Origin: Chara braunii
Taxonomy: Eukaryota > Streptophyta > Charophyceae > Charales > Characeae
Length of the DNA: 26,760 nucleotides
Direction of reading: 5' to 3'
Assembly (NCBI GenBank): GCA_003427395.1
Contig: BFEA01000030.1
Location: 3,979,628 to 4,006,387 of the forward strand
A model generated the notes under the pieces. That model did no database searches. It was not told the origin of the DNA and saw only the letters and a list, made by a program, of their open reading frames with translations. Position numbers and translations under genes: made by a program. Positions 9,066 through 18,774 of this stretch are shown in pieces; the stretch's first letter is position 1; each line of letters starts with the position of its first letter.

Positions 9066-10567
9066 CGATTTTGTGTTAGCCGTAGTTGTATTGTCCTTTC
9101 ACCCTAAAGCGAAGTCATGAACAAATTTATTTTTAAGTCATGTTTAAAGTGAAGTAACATGCGCCTGATTCATTTTGTCTTTCATCATGGGTATCTGGGA
9201 CCTTTAGTTTATATAAGATATGATTAAATTTTATGAAGTCCTACTTTTCACGTTGGTATTTCTCCATATTTTTTGTTTGTGGGTCTTTATCCACATTATA
9301 TGGTGCACAAGGATTAGATAATTATTAGTGCATTGAGATCATATCCTTAAGAGTGATTGTATGCTAGGAATATATGTTTATGTTTGGACTGACTTTTCCA
9401 TCAAATGATGATACACACGAAGAAAAAAAAAAGAACAACTAACAATAATAGTAAGGGGATAGAAACCGATAAAATCATTTCCAACGAAATCACCCTCGAA
9501 CAACTGATCGATACTCAGGGAAGCAGTTATAACATTTATTATGAACCCTGTATTACACTAATTATGAAAGCAATACTCTTTTCAAACACGTGTTTGTGAG
9601 CGGGCCTAACGTCCCTTTGTAACACCACTTACAAGAGATATAAATTTGTAAGTTAATCGGCTATATTGATTGCCCTCACTCAGAGGATTGATAGTCCGGA
9701 TTCCAAATCAGCAAACTCTACTATTCTCCTTTTGTTGCTAAGTTTCACTACCCTGTGCACATGTTCTCATTTATTCAACAACAAATAACTTATTGTAATA
9801 AATAAATAACATATTGCAAGAGTTTGCAAGGACATCATGTGCTTCACCCTACACCTCCGCCATCTCGAGTGTGCATTAAAAAAAAAAATTAAGTACCAAT
9901 GAAAATAAATACTTAATAAAACGTATAAGGCAGTGCCATCTACTTCAATTGCAATGTAATGTTGAAAATAATTATATATTGTAATAATGAAGAATATGCA
10001 TGCACGTAAACTTCACTCTAAAAATGATAAACACGTATATTTAAAAAAGAAAAAAAACATATGGGGGAACGTACTTGTTAAACTTATTAAACAGAAAATA
10101 AACTCTCATTCGTTAGACATCTGATTATCTAAGGGTCTACGCCCCCCCCCCAACATGGAAGACGTGTGTAGGAAATACCTCGCTAGCAGAGGGAATAACT
10201 TGGACATAGTAGACTCATTTGCATGTATACTTTACTGCGTTTTCGTTAAATTTGAGTTTTTTTATTTCACAATTTGTACTTGAGTGACATGACGAGGTTG
10301 TTTAGCCTTTATGATAAGGGCTATTTTTTTAAATGAGTGATTATCCATAAGACTACCACTCATCCTAGAATATGACCCTCATGGGATAAGCCAAATTACC
10401 TTTTCATGTCACTCAGGTACGAATTATGAAACAAAAAAGTCAATTTTCATAAACTTGTCCATAACACAAACGAGGAGGCTTGTGTTTTTCTTTTATAACT
10501 TTGTAACCTATGTGAACCCAACATCACTGACTTTGGAATGCTCGCGAATTACATACGTTATATTTAC
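9066..10567. other. AT-rich intergenic or intronic sequence
   Basis: No convincing gene. If the minus-strand candidate exons on either side are real, this would be intron. A poly-C run of ten or so bases lies at about 10142-10151. Confidence 0.4.
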
Positions 10568-10874
10568 CTTTTGTTTATTGCATGCGTACCTCGGTCCCTT
10601 GCTGCTTCATTCCCTGGACTTGTTGTGTCCTCTCCCGCAACGTTTTCCTTGTTTGATGGGTTAATGAACGCGGAACCTGTGTATGTGAGATTAGTAAGAT
10701 TCACAATGGGGTTCTTCTTGTAGAAGTCGTATATTAGATTGTAGACGCACTCCTTGATGAAACAGTCCATTCTCTTTAGTTTGGATGTCCTCGTCGTCAT
10801 TGCGAAGTAATTCATGACAGCAAATTTCCTACTGTAATCCTCCCCCATAGCATATGGGTTGTGAGATTGTCTGA
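10568..10874 (-). CDS. Candidate exon of an unrecognised gene
   Basis: About 100 codons on the minus strand are open and of balanced composition, including SHNPYAMGEDYSRKFAVMNY, KRMDCFIKECVYNLIYDFYK and GSAFINPSNKENVAGE. The frame runs into AAAG followed by GTAAAT (plus-strand 10562-10567), a good donor, and the upstream edge has an AG near 10875. The 95-bp gap to the next candidate exon (10970-11025) would join in frame in one of the possible phases. I recognise no family. It could also be a fragment of an old mobile element. Confidence 0.35.
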
Positions 10875-10969
10875 CTTGCATGTATATTATTTGTCAACGG
10901 ACTTCGATACAACCCTTTCACGCATCATTTCAATAACTATTTTCCAAACAGTGTCATTTTGACTTATAC

Positions 10970-11025
10970 CTCTTATACCAACTTTGCCCACGAGATTCCT
11001 CTTCCACATGATACTGGATCTTGCA
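10970..11025 (-). CDS. Candidate small exon upstream of 10568-10874
   Basis: A 56-nt minus-strand segment is bounded by a strong pyrimidine tract ending in CAG (plus-strand 11026-11045, TTCTTGTCCAG on the minus strand) and a donor-like GTATAAG. In the phase that joins the 10568-10874 exon it reads RSSIMWKRNLVGKVGIR. Support comes from splice signals and frame compatibility only. Confidence 0.3.
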
Positions 11026-12079
11026 CTGGACAAGAATAAGCGAAAAATGGTTAATGGATACAAAAAATTTCAGCCTTTTATCAATATTATTTGTACGAAA
11101 ACCCGAAGACGTTTTTAACAAGACTTGGCACTGGTCCATAAACTGAAGTTCATTTTAAAATAAAATAGAAAAGTGAAAGTCTGAGGCAAAAGAGCTCTTG
11201 AATGAAAATTTACATTGTCATATCTCCGACAACCCGTAACCCATAAAAAATAATAAGAATAAAACCTAGGGAGATATTACGGGCGCCGGGTCCTGACGTC
11301 ACGCCCGGTTTGGCAACCAGATGACAGGACGGGGATGACCTCCGGGCATAGGCCTGGGCAACCCCAGTGCAAAAAAAAAGAAAAACAACAACATCAACAA
11401 CAACAATATGTTGTGTAAAATTACAATACAAACAACTTTTGACTGAGGGTTACATAAGAATTCCTCACGGAACTGAAGATAAAAAAGAAAATAACCAAAT
11501 CAAACTATGATACCCCCTATAAATCCCGTTAACCCCTTTAGAATTCATTTATACCACCCTTCCCCCCCTTTTGACAGCCAACCTTAAAAAAAAAAAAAAC
11601 TCGGATTTAGACCCCTCTCGGAGAGCACAGAAAGAAACTATCGCCAATTCTTTTTTTTTTTTTCCCCATGCCCGGGTATCCCAGGCATCACACTCGAGTG
11701 ATCTTGCTATAATAAAACGTAAAAGATTTATTGAGATAATTTTTGAAAATTTTAATGTTTTTGGAAATGGTCACCATAAACAATTGCAATACACAACAAC
11801 ACTTCAAGACATTAAGAAATGATCACTACAAAAAATTATAACAGTTAACAAAAAACAAATAATCATAAACGAAAATTTTAGCAAAAAAAACATTAATTCA
11901 TCAATAAAAATAATTTATCACGTTAACCATTAGTGTTGCTCATCCACCATCCACAAAAATCTTGACTGTCTACTGTCCAGTCTATCTCCTTTCCTTGTTT
12001 CCGCCCTATCATTTGCATCAGATACAAGCAATAACGGACGTGAAGTATAGACATACCGCTTAACTATCTTGTTGCTATC
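11026..12079. other. AT-rich spacer with a small GC-rich island
   Basis: Mostly AT-rich with poly-A and poly-T runs. A GC-rich island at about 11278-11368 contains the palindrome TGACGTCA and GGGCGCCGGG-like words, which suggests an inserted repeat. No gene is supported. Confidence 0.4.
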
Positions 12080-12544
12080 ATGAGTCCACTTACGACCCTT
12101 GCCACCGTTGCCATGACCGCCCTTGTCGTTCATCTTTCTCCCTTGTTCAATGTCTTTCTGGCAACTACACCCATGACATTTATGAGTGATGAAATTCAAT
12201 CAGCGTTTGCAGCTCCTACGATGATACTCTTCAGAGAGTATGGTGCACCCATTGTAGCTTGCAATGGAGAAGAGTGGTGCTCCATTGAAGGTGGATGCAC
12301 CATGAATGCCACATTTATATCAATTGGCGTTGGTGGGAAGGATGATTATAATGCAACAAGCAGAGAGTTTTCATTTAAGCCGCCCACCAGGGACCCACCA
12401 CAGGGACGACTCCTGGCGAACGATGAGCTCCCGCTTGTCGTCAAGCCAAAGGAGCCCTTGTATGAGTCATCCCCCCCCAAAAAAACAACGACAACTGTCA
12501 TTAACAACACACACCCTTATTCTGTTTTCTACCACAGGGAATGA
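12080..12544 (+). CDS. Hypothetical protein, possible single-exon ORF
   Basis: ATG at 12080 opens 154 codons. The N-terminus is hydrophobic (TLATVAMTALVVHLSPLFNV), resembling a signal or membrane segment. The middle has cysteines (ACNGEEWCSIEGGC), and the C-terminal half is Pro/Lys-rich and ends in a low-complexity stretch after a C run. No family is recognised. The DNA around 12239-12302 also forms an inverted repeat. The opposite strand is open over 11930-12199 too, so coding is uncertain. Confidence 0.25.
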   Translation: MSPLTTLATVAMTALVVHLSPLFNVFLATTPMTFMSDEIQSAFAAPTMILFREYGAPIVACNGEEWCSIEGGCTMNATFISIGVGGKDDYNATSREFSFKPPTRDPPQGRLLANDELPLVVKPKEPLYESSPPKKTTTTVINNTHPYSVFYHRE

Positions 12545-12918
12545 CAATGCCTTTGAGGAAGACAAGGGTCATGTCATTAGCTCCCACATGAAAGTCGTCT
12601 TCTTCCCCATAGCCAGACTGACTAAGGTACAATAGCACATAAGACTCAATGTTGCTTATTATGCAAGTGCACGGAAGGATGACTTGATGTCATCACTGTC
12701 GCCACCAGAGATGGAAACTGGCGGACACAAAGTTGTGGTCGAACGCAGGTCACGTAGCACAAGATCTGTGGAAGGCCAAGGGCAAAGAATTTGTGTACAA
12801 CTAGACATGGATTGTGATTGATTCACGTGTGGATTGCCGGTTCTCACTCCCAAGAAATCCATAATCCGATTCCTATCATGTGAACATGATAATCTCTCCA
12901 CACGTACTGAGGGAGACC

Positions 12919-12919
<1 letters not shown>
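12545..12919. other. Spacer, no gene recognised
   Basis: Mixed-composition sequence without recognisable domains. An open minus-strand frame crosses it only because the adjacent (CT)n tract lacks stops. Confidence 0.4.

Positions 12920-12964
<45 letters not shown>
12920..12964. repeat. (CT)n microsatellite
   Basis: Uninterrupted CT dinucleotide run of about 45 bases. Confidence 0.95.
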
Positions 12965-12967
<3 letters not shown>

Positions 12968-13214
12968 TAAACAAACTTCCACTTGGTTGCAGATGGCAAC
13001 AGAGTGCTCTATATCCTCATATGCGAAAGATGGAAGCACTTCGAGATCACCACTAACACGATAGATGCAAGCGGCAACACACAGTCATGCAGCGCGTAGA
13101 CGCACATGCACTCCCAGACGATGAAGACAAATGCAACAGAGGAAATGCGACCTGCCACTTGAAGGTGAGACATCGGCATGCCTTTGGTTGTGTATGTGGA
13201 GAGAGAGAGAGAGA

Positions 13215-13247
13215 TCTCTTATACACATCTAGATGTGTATAAGAGAC

Positions 13248-13249
<2 letters not shown>
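13215..13249. other. Mate-pair junction adapter (Tn5 mosaic ends) left in the assembly
   Basis: Two inverted Tn5 mosaic-end sequences abut. The first is 16 of 19 bases (TCTCTTATACACATCT, 13215-13230). The second is the full 19 bases (AGATGTGTATAAGAGACAG, 13231-13249). This is the junction sequence of circularised transposase-based mate-pair libraries, not genome sequence. It is embedded in a (GA)n tract (13201-13214 and 13250-13296). Confidence 0.97.
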
Positions 13250-13298
<49 letters not shown>

Positions 13299-13654
13299 TA
13301 TTGATGGATGGGGTAGAAGAGCTGGCTTGGGGGAGTGTTGGCGACAACAGGCATGGAACGGGGTTGGATTGAGCGAGTTGAAGATCGAGGGGCAGGGGCG
13401 TGGAGCGGGGAAGATGGAACCAATGTTTAAAGCAATCGATGGTGAATGCAGTTGTCTGCCCATTGCAGCTTGCCATTGCATTCTGTGCGCTCGTAATGAT
13501 CAAATAGGATGATGGTAGGGGGATATATATTTTTTTTTTAGGGGGGGGGAGAGAGAATCTCAATGTTTAGTTGTAGACGGTACGAAGGTGGTAGATTAGG
13601 GGATTGTTTGTATCAACCGATGTGTGTGTGTGCGTGTGTGTGTGTGAGAGAGAG

Positions 13655-13708
<54 letters not shown>

Positions 13709-13709
13709 A

Positions 13710-13763
<54 letters not shown>

Positions 13764-14110
13764 TGATGGATGGGGTAGAAGAGCTGGCTTGGGGGAGTGT
13801 TGGCGACAACAGGCATGAAACAGGGTTGGATTGAGCGAGTTGGCGATCGAGAGGCAGGGGCGTGGAGCGGGGAAGATGGAACCGATGTTTAAAGCAATCG
13901 ATGGCGAATGCAGTCATCTGCCCATTGCAGCTGGCCATTGCATTTCGTGCGCTCGTAATGATCAAATAGGATGATGGTAAGGGGAAATTTCTTTTTTTGG
14001 GGGGAGGGGGAGGGAGAATCTCGATGTTTAGTTGTAAACGGTGCGAAGGTGGTAGATTCGGGGATTGTTTGTAGCAACCGACGTGTGTGTGTGCGTGTGT
14101 GTGTGAGAGA
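13250..14110. repeat. Tandem duplication with 462-bp period, including microsatellites
   Basis: The unit beginning TTATTGATGG at 13298 recurs at 13760, and about 340 bases align with a few percent difference. Each unit is preceded by a (GA)n run (13250-13296 and 13711-13758) and ends in a (TG)n run. The first continues into (GATA)n (13647-13707). The unit has no clear coding potential. The adapter just upstream raises the possibility that part of the duplication is an assembly product, although the divergence between units favours two real copies. Confidence 0.85.
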
Positions 14111-14202
14111 TAGATAGATAAATAAATATATATATACAACCCCTCGTTTGTTGTCCTCTTCTCTCTCTCTGCCTACGGTTTACCGGGCAGTTCTGTTTGT
14201 GA

Positions 14203-14245
<43 letters not shown>

Positions 14246-14246
14246 A

Positions 14247-14277
<31 letters not shown>

Positions 14278-14328
14278 CATACATACATACATACATACAT
14301 ACATACATACATACAGAGAGAGAGAGAC
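14203..14328. repeat. Compound microsatellite (TA, GATA, CATA, GA)
   Basis: A (TA)n run (14203-14236) passes into (GATA)n (about 14237-14276), (CATA)n (about 14277-14313) and (GA)n (14314-14328). Long open frames across it are repeat artefacts. Confidence 0.95.
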
Positions 14329-14371
14329 AGAGAAAAAAACAAAAAGGAGAAAGAGAGAGGAGGGCCGGTGC

Positions 14372-14533
14372 ATGGAGGATGGGAAGGGCGCAATTGCCTT
14401 CATGGACGCCTGCGAATTCAAGCAGCTGTACATTGCCTGCCCGTCAAGGATTAGTACTTTGCATGGGCTTACTGATGCAAGTGCTAAGGAAACGGATTCG
14501 AGGAAGACGTCCAGAGGGCCGACACCTCTTTGA
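14372..14533 (+). CDS. Possible small ORF or exon
   Basis: ATG at 14372 opens 53 codons (MEDGKGAIAFMDACEFKQLY at the start) with ordinary amino-acid composition. No domain or splice support was seen, and the minus strand is open here as well. It is recorded only as the best plus-strand coding candidate in the area. Confidence 0.15.
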   Translation: MEDGKGAIAFMDACEFKQLYIACPSRISTLHGLTDASAKETDSRKTSRGPTPL

Positions 14534-15284
14534 CTGGGTACACAATGGGCGCTACATCTGCAAACGCCGTCGTTTTTTTCTAGGCGCATATGGCAAAAAC
14601 CAAACATGCCATCGACCTGGCGAACTTCAACCTTCTGCCATGAATGTAGCATGGAGGCGACATGGGAAAAAAAGATATGCGGAGGCGACGCAATAGAAAC
14701 GAGTACGGGGAGGGTCGAGGCAAAAAGGTGGGAGGAGAGGGGAATGATGGCGGTGGCCTGGTGGGGGTTAGGGGTGAAGGCATGTGGGATCACAAAAAAT
14801 GTATTTTGTCGTGATCCCGATAAAAACGTCGAATTTGCGCCCACCTACATAGGAGTTGAAGAAGGGAGAAACCACGTATGACCGCTTCCCTCATTTATGA
14901 CCATATGTGGTCCGTAGCAATCGTAAAACGTTCGAGGGCCTCGTGAACGGAAGAATCTACAAAAGACAATTACTGCTCCTCACCGCCTTGGACACACTTG
15001 ACGCACTTGTGAGGCTTGGAGCGCAGATCATGGGTCCCTGCGAGGACCTACGAAAGTTGAGATGCGGCAGGCGGGTGGAGCAATCCCCTCGCGAGCCACA
15101 ATTGCCTCCTCTTCCTAATGAGCACCTGACACCTCGCGACTTTTTTTTCACCGCTTAAACTCGTGAGGGTCATGTGGTGGTGTGAAAACGAAATGAAACC
15201 AATTTTTTTTTCATTTTGCGTGACGTGTGGTGAGACCCTCATGCCCTTAGTCCAACCCTTTTGGTTGGTGGGACCAGCCCTCTT
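14534..15284. other. Spacer, no gene recognised
   Basis: Mixed GC sequence with several short overlapping frames on both strands, none with recognisable motifs. Long T runs occur near 15141 and 15205. Confidence 0.4.
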
Positions 15285-15895
15285 GTCTAGTGGGACCTCG
15301 CGCTCCGTCTCTGACTAAGGTCTGAACCCCACAACTTTGCAGATGGAAAAAGTGTTTAGCTACAAAAAGCGGGCAAAGATTTTTGGAAAGTTTGGAAACG
15401 ATTGTACGGGGATCCCACAACCAAATAGGTTTTGGGGCAAAGCGATGATTTTTTCTTTTCCGTAAAGGAAACGTGGCCTGACATTCGATCGAAAAAGTAA
15501 AGTGGGGGAGTGTTTGAGTACCCTCTGAAGGACCGTTGGAACGACCGAGCATGTATCTTCAGGTGCAAAGTAAATAATGAATAGTCCTTCATGGAGACGC
15601 AACCTTAGAAAGATTCAAGATGCCGCCCCCCCTCTACCCTCTCCAATCAACACAAAATTGCGGCGAGAAACCCGCAAGCGATACTTTTGCAGGGCGAAAA
15701 CCATGCGAAAAAAAAAACTTTCATGTTTCCACGTCACAAAATTTGGGTTGTGGGATATCGGAAAACCAGTATTGGGAAAAAAAAAGTCATTCCAAGGACT
15801 CCGCAGAAAGCTGCTAAAAATGTTATGCGGATAAGTTTTTCCTTTTTGGGAACCCGTGGGGTCCAGGCCTAAGCCTGCTACACGACCGGTCCTAC
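15285..15895. repeat. Imperfect foldback element
   Basis: The left arm (about 15285-15480) aligns with the reverse complement of the right arm (about 15690-15895). Shared blocks include CTAAGGTCTGAACCCCAC against CTTAGGCCTGGACCCCAC read in reverse, and ATCCCACAACCAAAT against ATCCCACAACCCAAAT read in reverse. The arms are AT- and A-run-rich, diverged and broken by small indels. There is no coding sequence. It is probably an old non-autonomous inverted-repeat element. Confidence 0.55.
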
Positions 15896-16208
15896 ACAAT
15901 TACTGCAACTCTCGCACAGTCAGTACTCATTCCTACTTGTCTACTTTAGGGCCTATTTATTTTTTTCCTTTGTTCTTGAGGTATCATAATTTTTTTAGTA
16001 TATATATTTTTAAGGGCTAATTCTTTTAAACCACCAGTACCTTTCCCAACTATCGATTCCGAGTCTGTGCCTACTGTTAAGTTGAACCTTGTCGAGGCTA
16101 GACATACAGGTATCACAACAACTTCCTTTTATTACCAAAAAAAAAAAAAAAAAAAAACTTTCAAGCAAAAAAATTATTCCTTTTTGCAACCAGAAAACAA
16201 AAGGTGCG
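15896..16208. other. AT-rich sequence left of the gap
   Basis: No gene is evident. A 19-base poly-A run lies near 16139-16157. Confidence 0.4.
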
Positions 16209-16708
16209 NNNNNNNNNNNNNNNNNNNNNNNNNNNNNNNNNNNNNNNNNNNNNNNNNNNNNNNNNNNNNNNNNNNNNNNNNNNNNNNNNNNNNNNNNNNN
16301 NNNNNNNNNNNNNNNNNNNNNNNNNNNNNNNNNNNNNNNNNNNNNNNNNNNNNNNNNNNNNNNNNNNNNNNNNNNNNNNNNNNNNNNNNNNNNNNNNNNN
16401 NNNNNNNNNNNNNNNNNNNNNNNNNNNNNNNNNNNNNNNNNNNNNNNNNNNNNNNNNNNNNNNNNNNNNNNNNNNNNNNNNNNNNNNNNNNNNNNNNNNN
16501 NNNNNNNNNNNNNNNNNNNNNNNNNNNNNNNNNNNNNNNNNNNNNNNNNNNNNNNNNNNNNNNNNNNNNNNNNNNNNNNNNNNNNNNNNNNNNNNNNNNN
16601 NNNNNNNNNNNNNNNNNNNNNNNNNNNNNNNNNNNNNNNNNNNNNNNNNNNNNNNNNNNNNNNNNNNNNNNNNNNNNNNNNNNNNNNNNNNNNNNNNNNN
16701 NNNNNNNN
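16209..16708. other. Assembly gap (500 N)
   Basis: Exactly 500 unknown bases, most likely a scaffold gap of arbitrary length. Right of it a (CT)n microsatellite with TGTCTGC interruptions (16709-16783) probably caused the break. Confidence 0.99.
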
Positions 16709-16783
16709 TTTGTCTGCCTCTCTCTCTCTCATTTTGTCTGCCTCTCTCTCTCTCTCTGTCTGCCTGTCTCTCTCTCTCTCTTT

Positions 16784-17319
16784 TTCTACCAATGGATGCA
16801 TCTTACCACTTTCTGCAGCCGATTGGCTCGTTCTTTTTTTCCTTTCTTTCTATTTTTTTAACTAATTTATATTCTTCTCTCAATCTCGTTTGTATATATT
16901 TTCCTCATCTATCTCATCCTCTCGCTACTCTATGCATAGTACGGGGGAACACCAACCAAACCTGCAACTCTCTCCAACCCATGGGGTAGGTTGGCACCAC
17001 AGCAGTGGTGCGAGAGCAAGGCTTATATCAGCCCCTAATCACGATGATGCGGGGTGATCAGTCCTTGCTGATGGGGGAAACCAGCGATACTAGTGCCGAG
17101 CATCTTTGGCCAGTCACTCACACCTTCCCTTCCCCCCCTCCAACCCCACATTAGTGGTGTCAAATGGCCACTAGCATTGCTGCATGGCAACCAACAATAC
17201 TGGCCAAGGTCCTGCCAATTCTGACTTGGAGGGCCAACAGGTTATCTCTAGCTGGTAGAACACCAAGCTTGCCCAGGCACGTGCGTGGGGTTTCCTGAAT
17301 GCGACTTCTGTGCCTTGCC
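16784..17319. other. Spacer, no gene recognised
   Basis: Pyrimidine-rich on the plus strand near the gap, then mixed sequence. I compared 16985-17110 with U1, U3 and SRP RNA by eye and saw no match. Confidence 0.4.
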
Positions 17320-17554
17320 ATTCTCTTTTCTCTTCGGCAGTGGTGTGGCGAGCCCCTCACTTGCACCCTGTTGCACCAACGAACACGTCGGGCCTCGCCA
17401 CACCACTGTCGAAACGAAAAAAATACGAGTGCATTTTCCGCTGAGCGTGGCAAGATGCATCGCTACTACGAAAAGCAACGGATGCATCTTTCCCCTTTCT
17501 GGGAAAGATGCTCCTTCTTTCTTTTTCCGTTTCGACAGTGGTGTGGCGAGGCCC
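17320..17554. repeat. Short inverted-repeat (MITE-like) element with an extra arm copy
   Basis: A 27-bp perfect terminal inverted repeat pairs 17390-17416 (starting GGGCCTCGCCACACC) with 17528-17554. Pairing then continues imperfectly through A/T-rich sequence. A nested inverted repeat, AAGATGCATC/GATGCATCTT, lies inside (17452-17461 and 17481-17490). A third arm copy in the right-arm orientation sits at about 17320-17355. No target-site duplication is evident and it is non-coding. Confidence 0.65.
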
Positions 17555-17675
17555 TATGGGTCTCGCTTCACTACTCACCACATGTATAAAAGAGAAAAAT
17601 AAAAGACAAAAATAAAAGACAAAAACAATGGCGTTATGTCTTTCCATGTTCTAACGGAACGGAACACTCGCTCAT

Positions 17676-17693
17676 GTCCTTCGGGACATCCGT

Positions 17694-17725
<32 letters not shown>

Positions 17726-17771
17726 GGCCCCTGCGCAAGGATGACACGCATAAATCGAGAAATGGAACAGT
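17676..17771 (+). ncRNA. U6: U6 spliceosomal snRNA (gene or 3'-variant pseudogene)
   Basis: The sequence from the 5' stem-loop GTCC-TTCG-GGAC through TTGGAACGATACAGAG, the ACAGAGA box (17709-17715), the AGC triad (17721-17723), CCCCTGCGCAAGGATGACAC and AAATCGAGAAATGG matches the plant U6 almost base for base. U6 pairs with the 5' splice site and U2 in the catalytic core of the spliceosome. Two oddities are seen. The 5' stem is one base pair shorter than in land plants. After AAATGG the usual TCC plus T-run terminator is missing; the sequence continues AACAGTTGCTC with no T tract of four or more. The land-plant upstream element and a TATA box at about -30 were not seen; a TATAAAA lies about 90 bases upstream (near 17585). 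A pseudogene is therefore quite possible. Confidence 0.85.
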
Positions 17772-17854
17772 TGCTCATTCTCGTTTCGGACAAGTGGTGA
17801 GTTGTCGAGCGAGGCCCACACGCAGGCATAAACCACGGCACCCAGACACGAGGA

Positions 17855-17990
17855 ACCACGTACGCTACCCTCGTCCCCCGAGCATAACACACCCTGAAAA
17901 TGAACGTATGCAAGGCATGTTTCCGGCCCGATGCAGTCAAAATGAGGGTGCGTTGTGTTCGGGGGAAGACGCAGGGCACACATCGTGGCG
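17855..17990. repeat. Hairpin-forming inverted repeat
   Basis: The left core arm (17875-17912, starting CCCCCGAGCATAACACACCC) pairs with the right arm (17932-17965), separated by about 20 bases. Pairing extends weakly outward through CCACG/CGTGG. The rest of 17772-18367 holds no recognised gene; it is mixed, then purine-rich (18150-18300). Confidence 0.5.
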
Positions 17991-18366
17991 CCCATCGTAG
18001 TAGTACACACCCACTTGAACAACAGAGATGTCCGCAGGCAGGCACCCATCGCGGCCTGTCTCAAGCACACATGCACTCAAACGTCCAGACATCCACACAC
18101 ATGGACACGCAGACGAAGGCGGGGACGGAGGCAATGTACAGGGGCTAATCGCGGGGATCGGTGGGAGGGAGAAATTAAAGAAGTGATGAAGGCGATGGGA
18201 GGAGGGAGAGGGGGTTGCAAGCATGAGGAGGAGGAGGAGGAGGTGGTTGGAGAGAGGATGGCGGAAGTTGGGAGCAGGAGAAGGGGGATAAGGAGCGGGT
18301 GTCGCTCTTTTCACCGCTCCGGCCACGGATGATCTCGTCAGGTACGTCCGCCTCCTTCCCCTTACT

Positions 18367-18367
<1 letters not shown>

Positions 18368-18404
<37 letters not shown>
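18368..18404. repeat. Poly-C run of 37 bases
   Basis: An uninterrupted C homopolymer. Its length is probably imprecise in the assembly. On the complement it is a G run able to form quadruplexes. Confidence 0.9.
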
Positions 18405-18407
<3 letters not shown>

Positions 18408-18774
18408 AATCGAGACTGCAAGCCGAGCAGAAACGGCGAACGATCGTAGTGAATTACTATTGACTTTAGTTACTATTTAAATTAATATTATTTACTGATT
18501 AAGGATGCAAATACGATCTCGATTGACGAATTCAAGGAGAACGGACGCGCAAGAAGTATGTATTGTAAATGGAAAAAGAAAGAAGAAGTTCGTCAACGAG
18601 CAGGTTTGCTGCAGTGGATGGAAAACGACAAGATCGAAAAAGCGCCACTGCAAGAACGGAGGAGGAGGGGGGAGAGCCTTGCTGTCCTCAGCAGAGTGTC
18701 CGATTGCCAAGCAGTCGGTGTCGGAGCTGTGCCCGTCAGGTTGATCGCCCGTATGACCGAACATTATGGAGTGG
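18405..18774. other. Spacer, no gene recognised
   Basis: Short AT-rich part, then mixed sequence. Overlapping open frames on both strands show no recognisable motif. Confidence 0.4.

Noticed and set aside
13053-14393. Several long Ser/Leu- or Glu/Arg-rich frames
   Set aside because: They are translations of (GA)n, (GATA)n, (CATA)n and the adapter, not genes.
14173-14844. 223-codon minus-strand frame
   Set aside because: Its C-terminal third is microsatellite. The rest has no recognised domain, and the plus strand is open over part of it.
16985-17110. Possible structured RNA such as U1, U3 or SRP RNA
   Set aside because: No conserved box or stem of these RNAs could be matched by eye.
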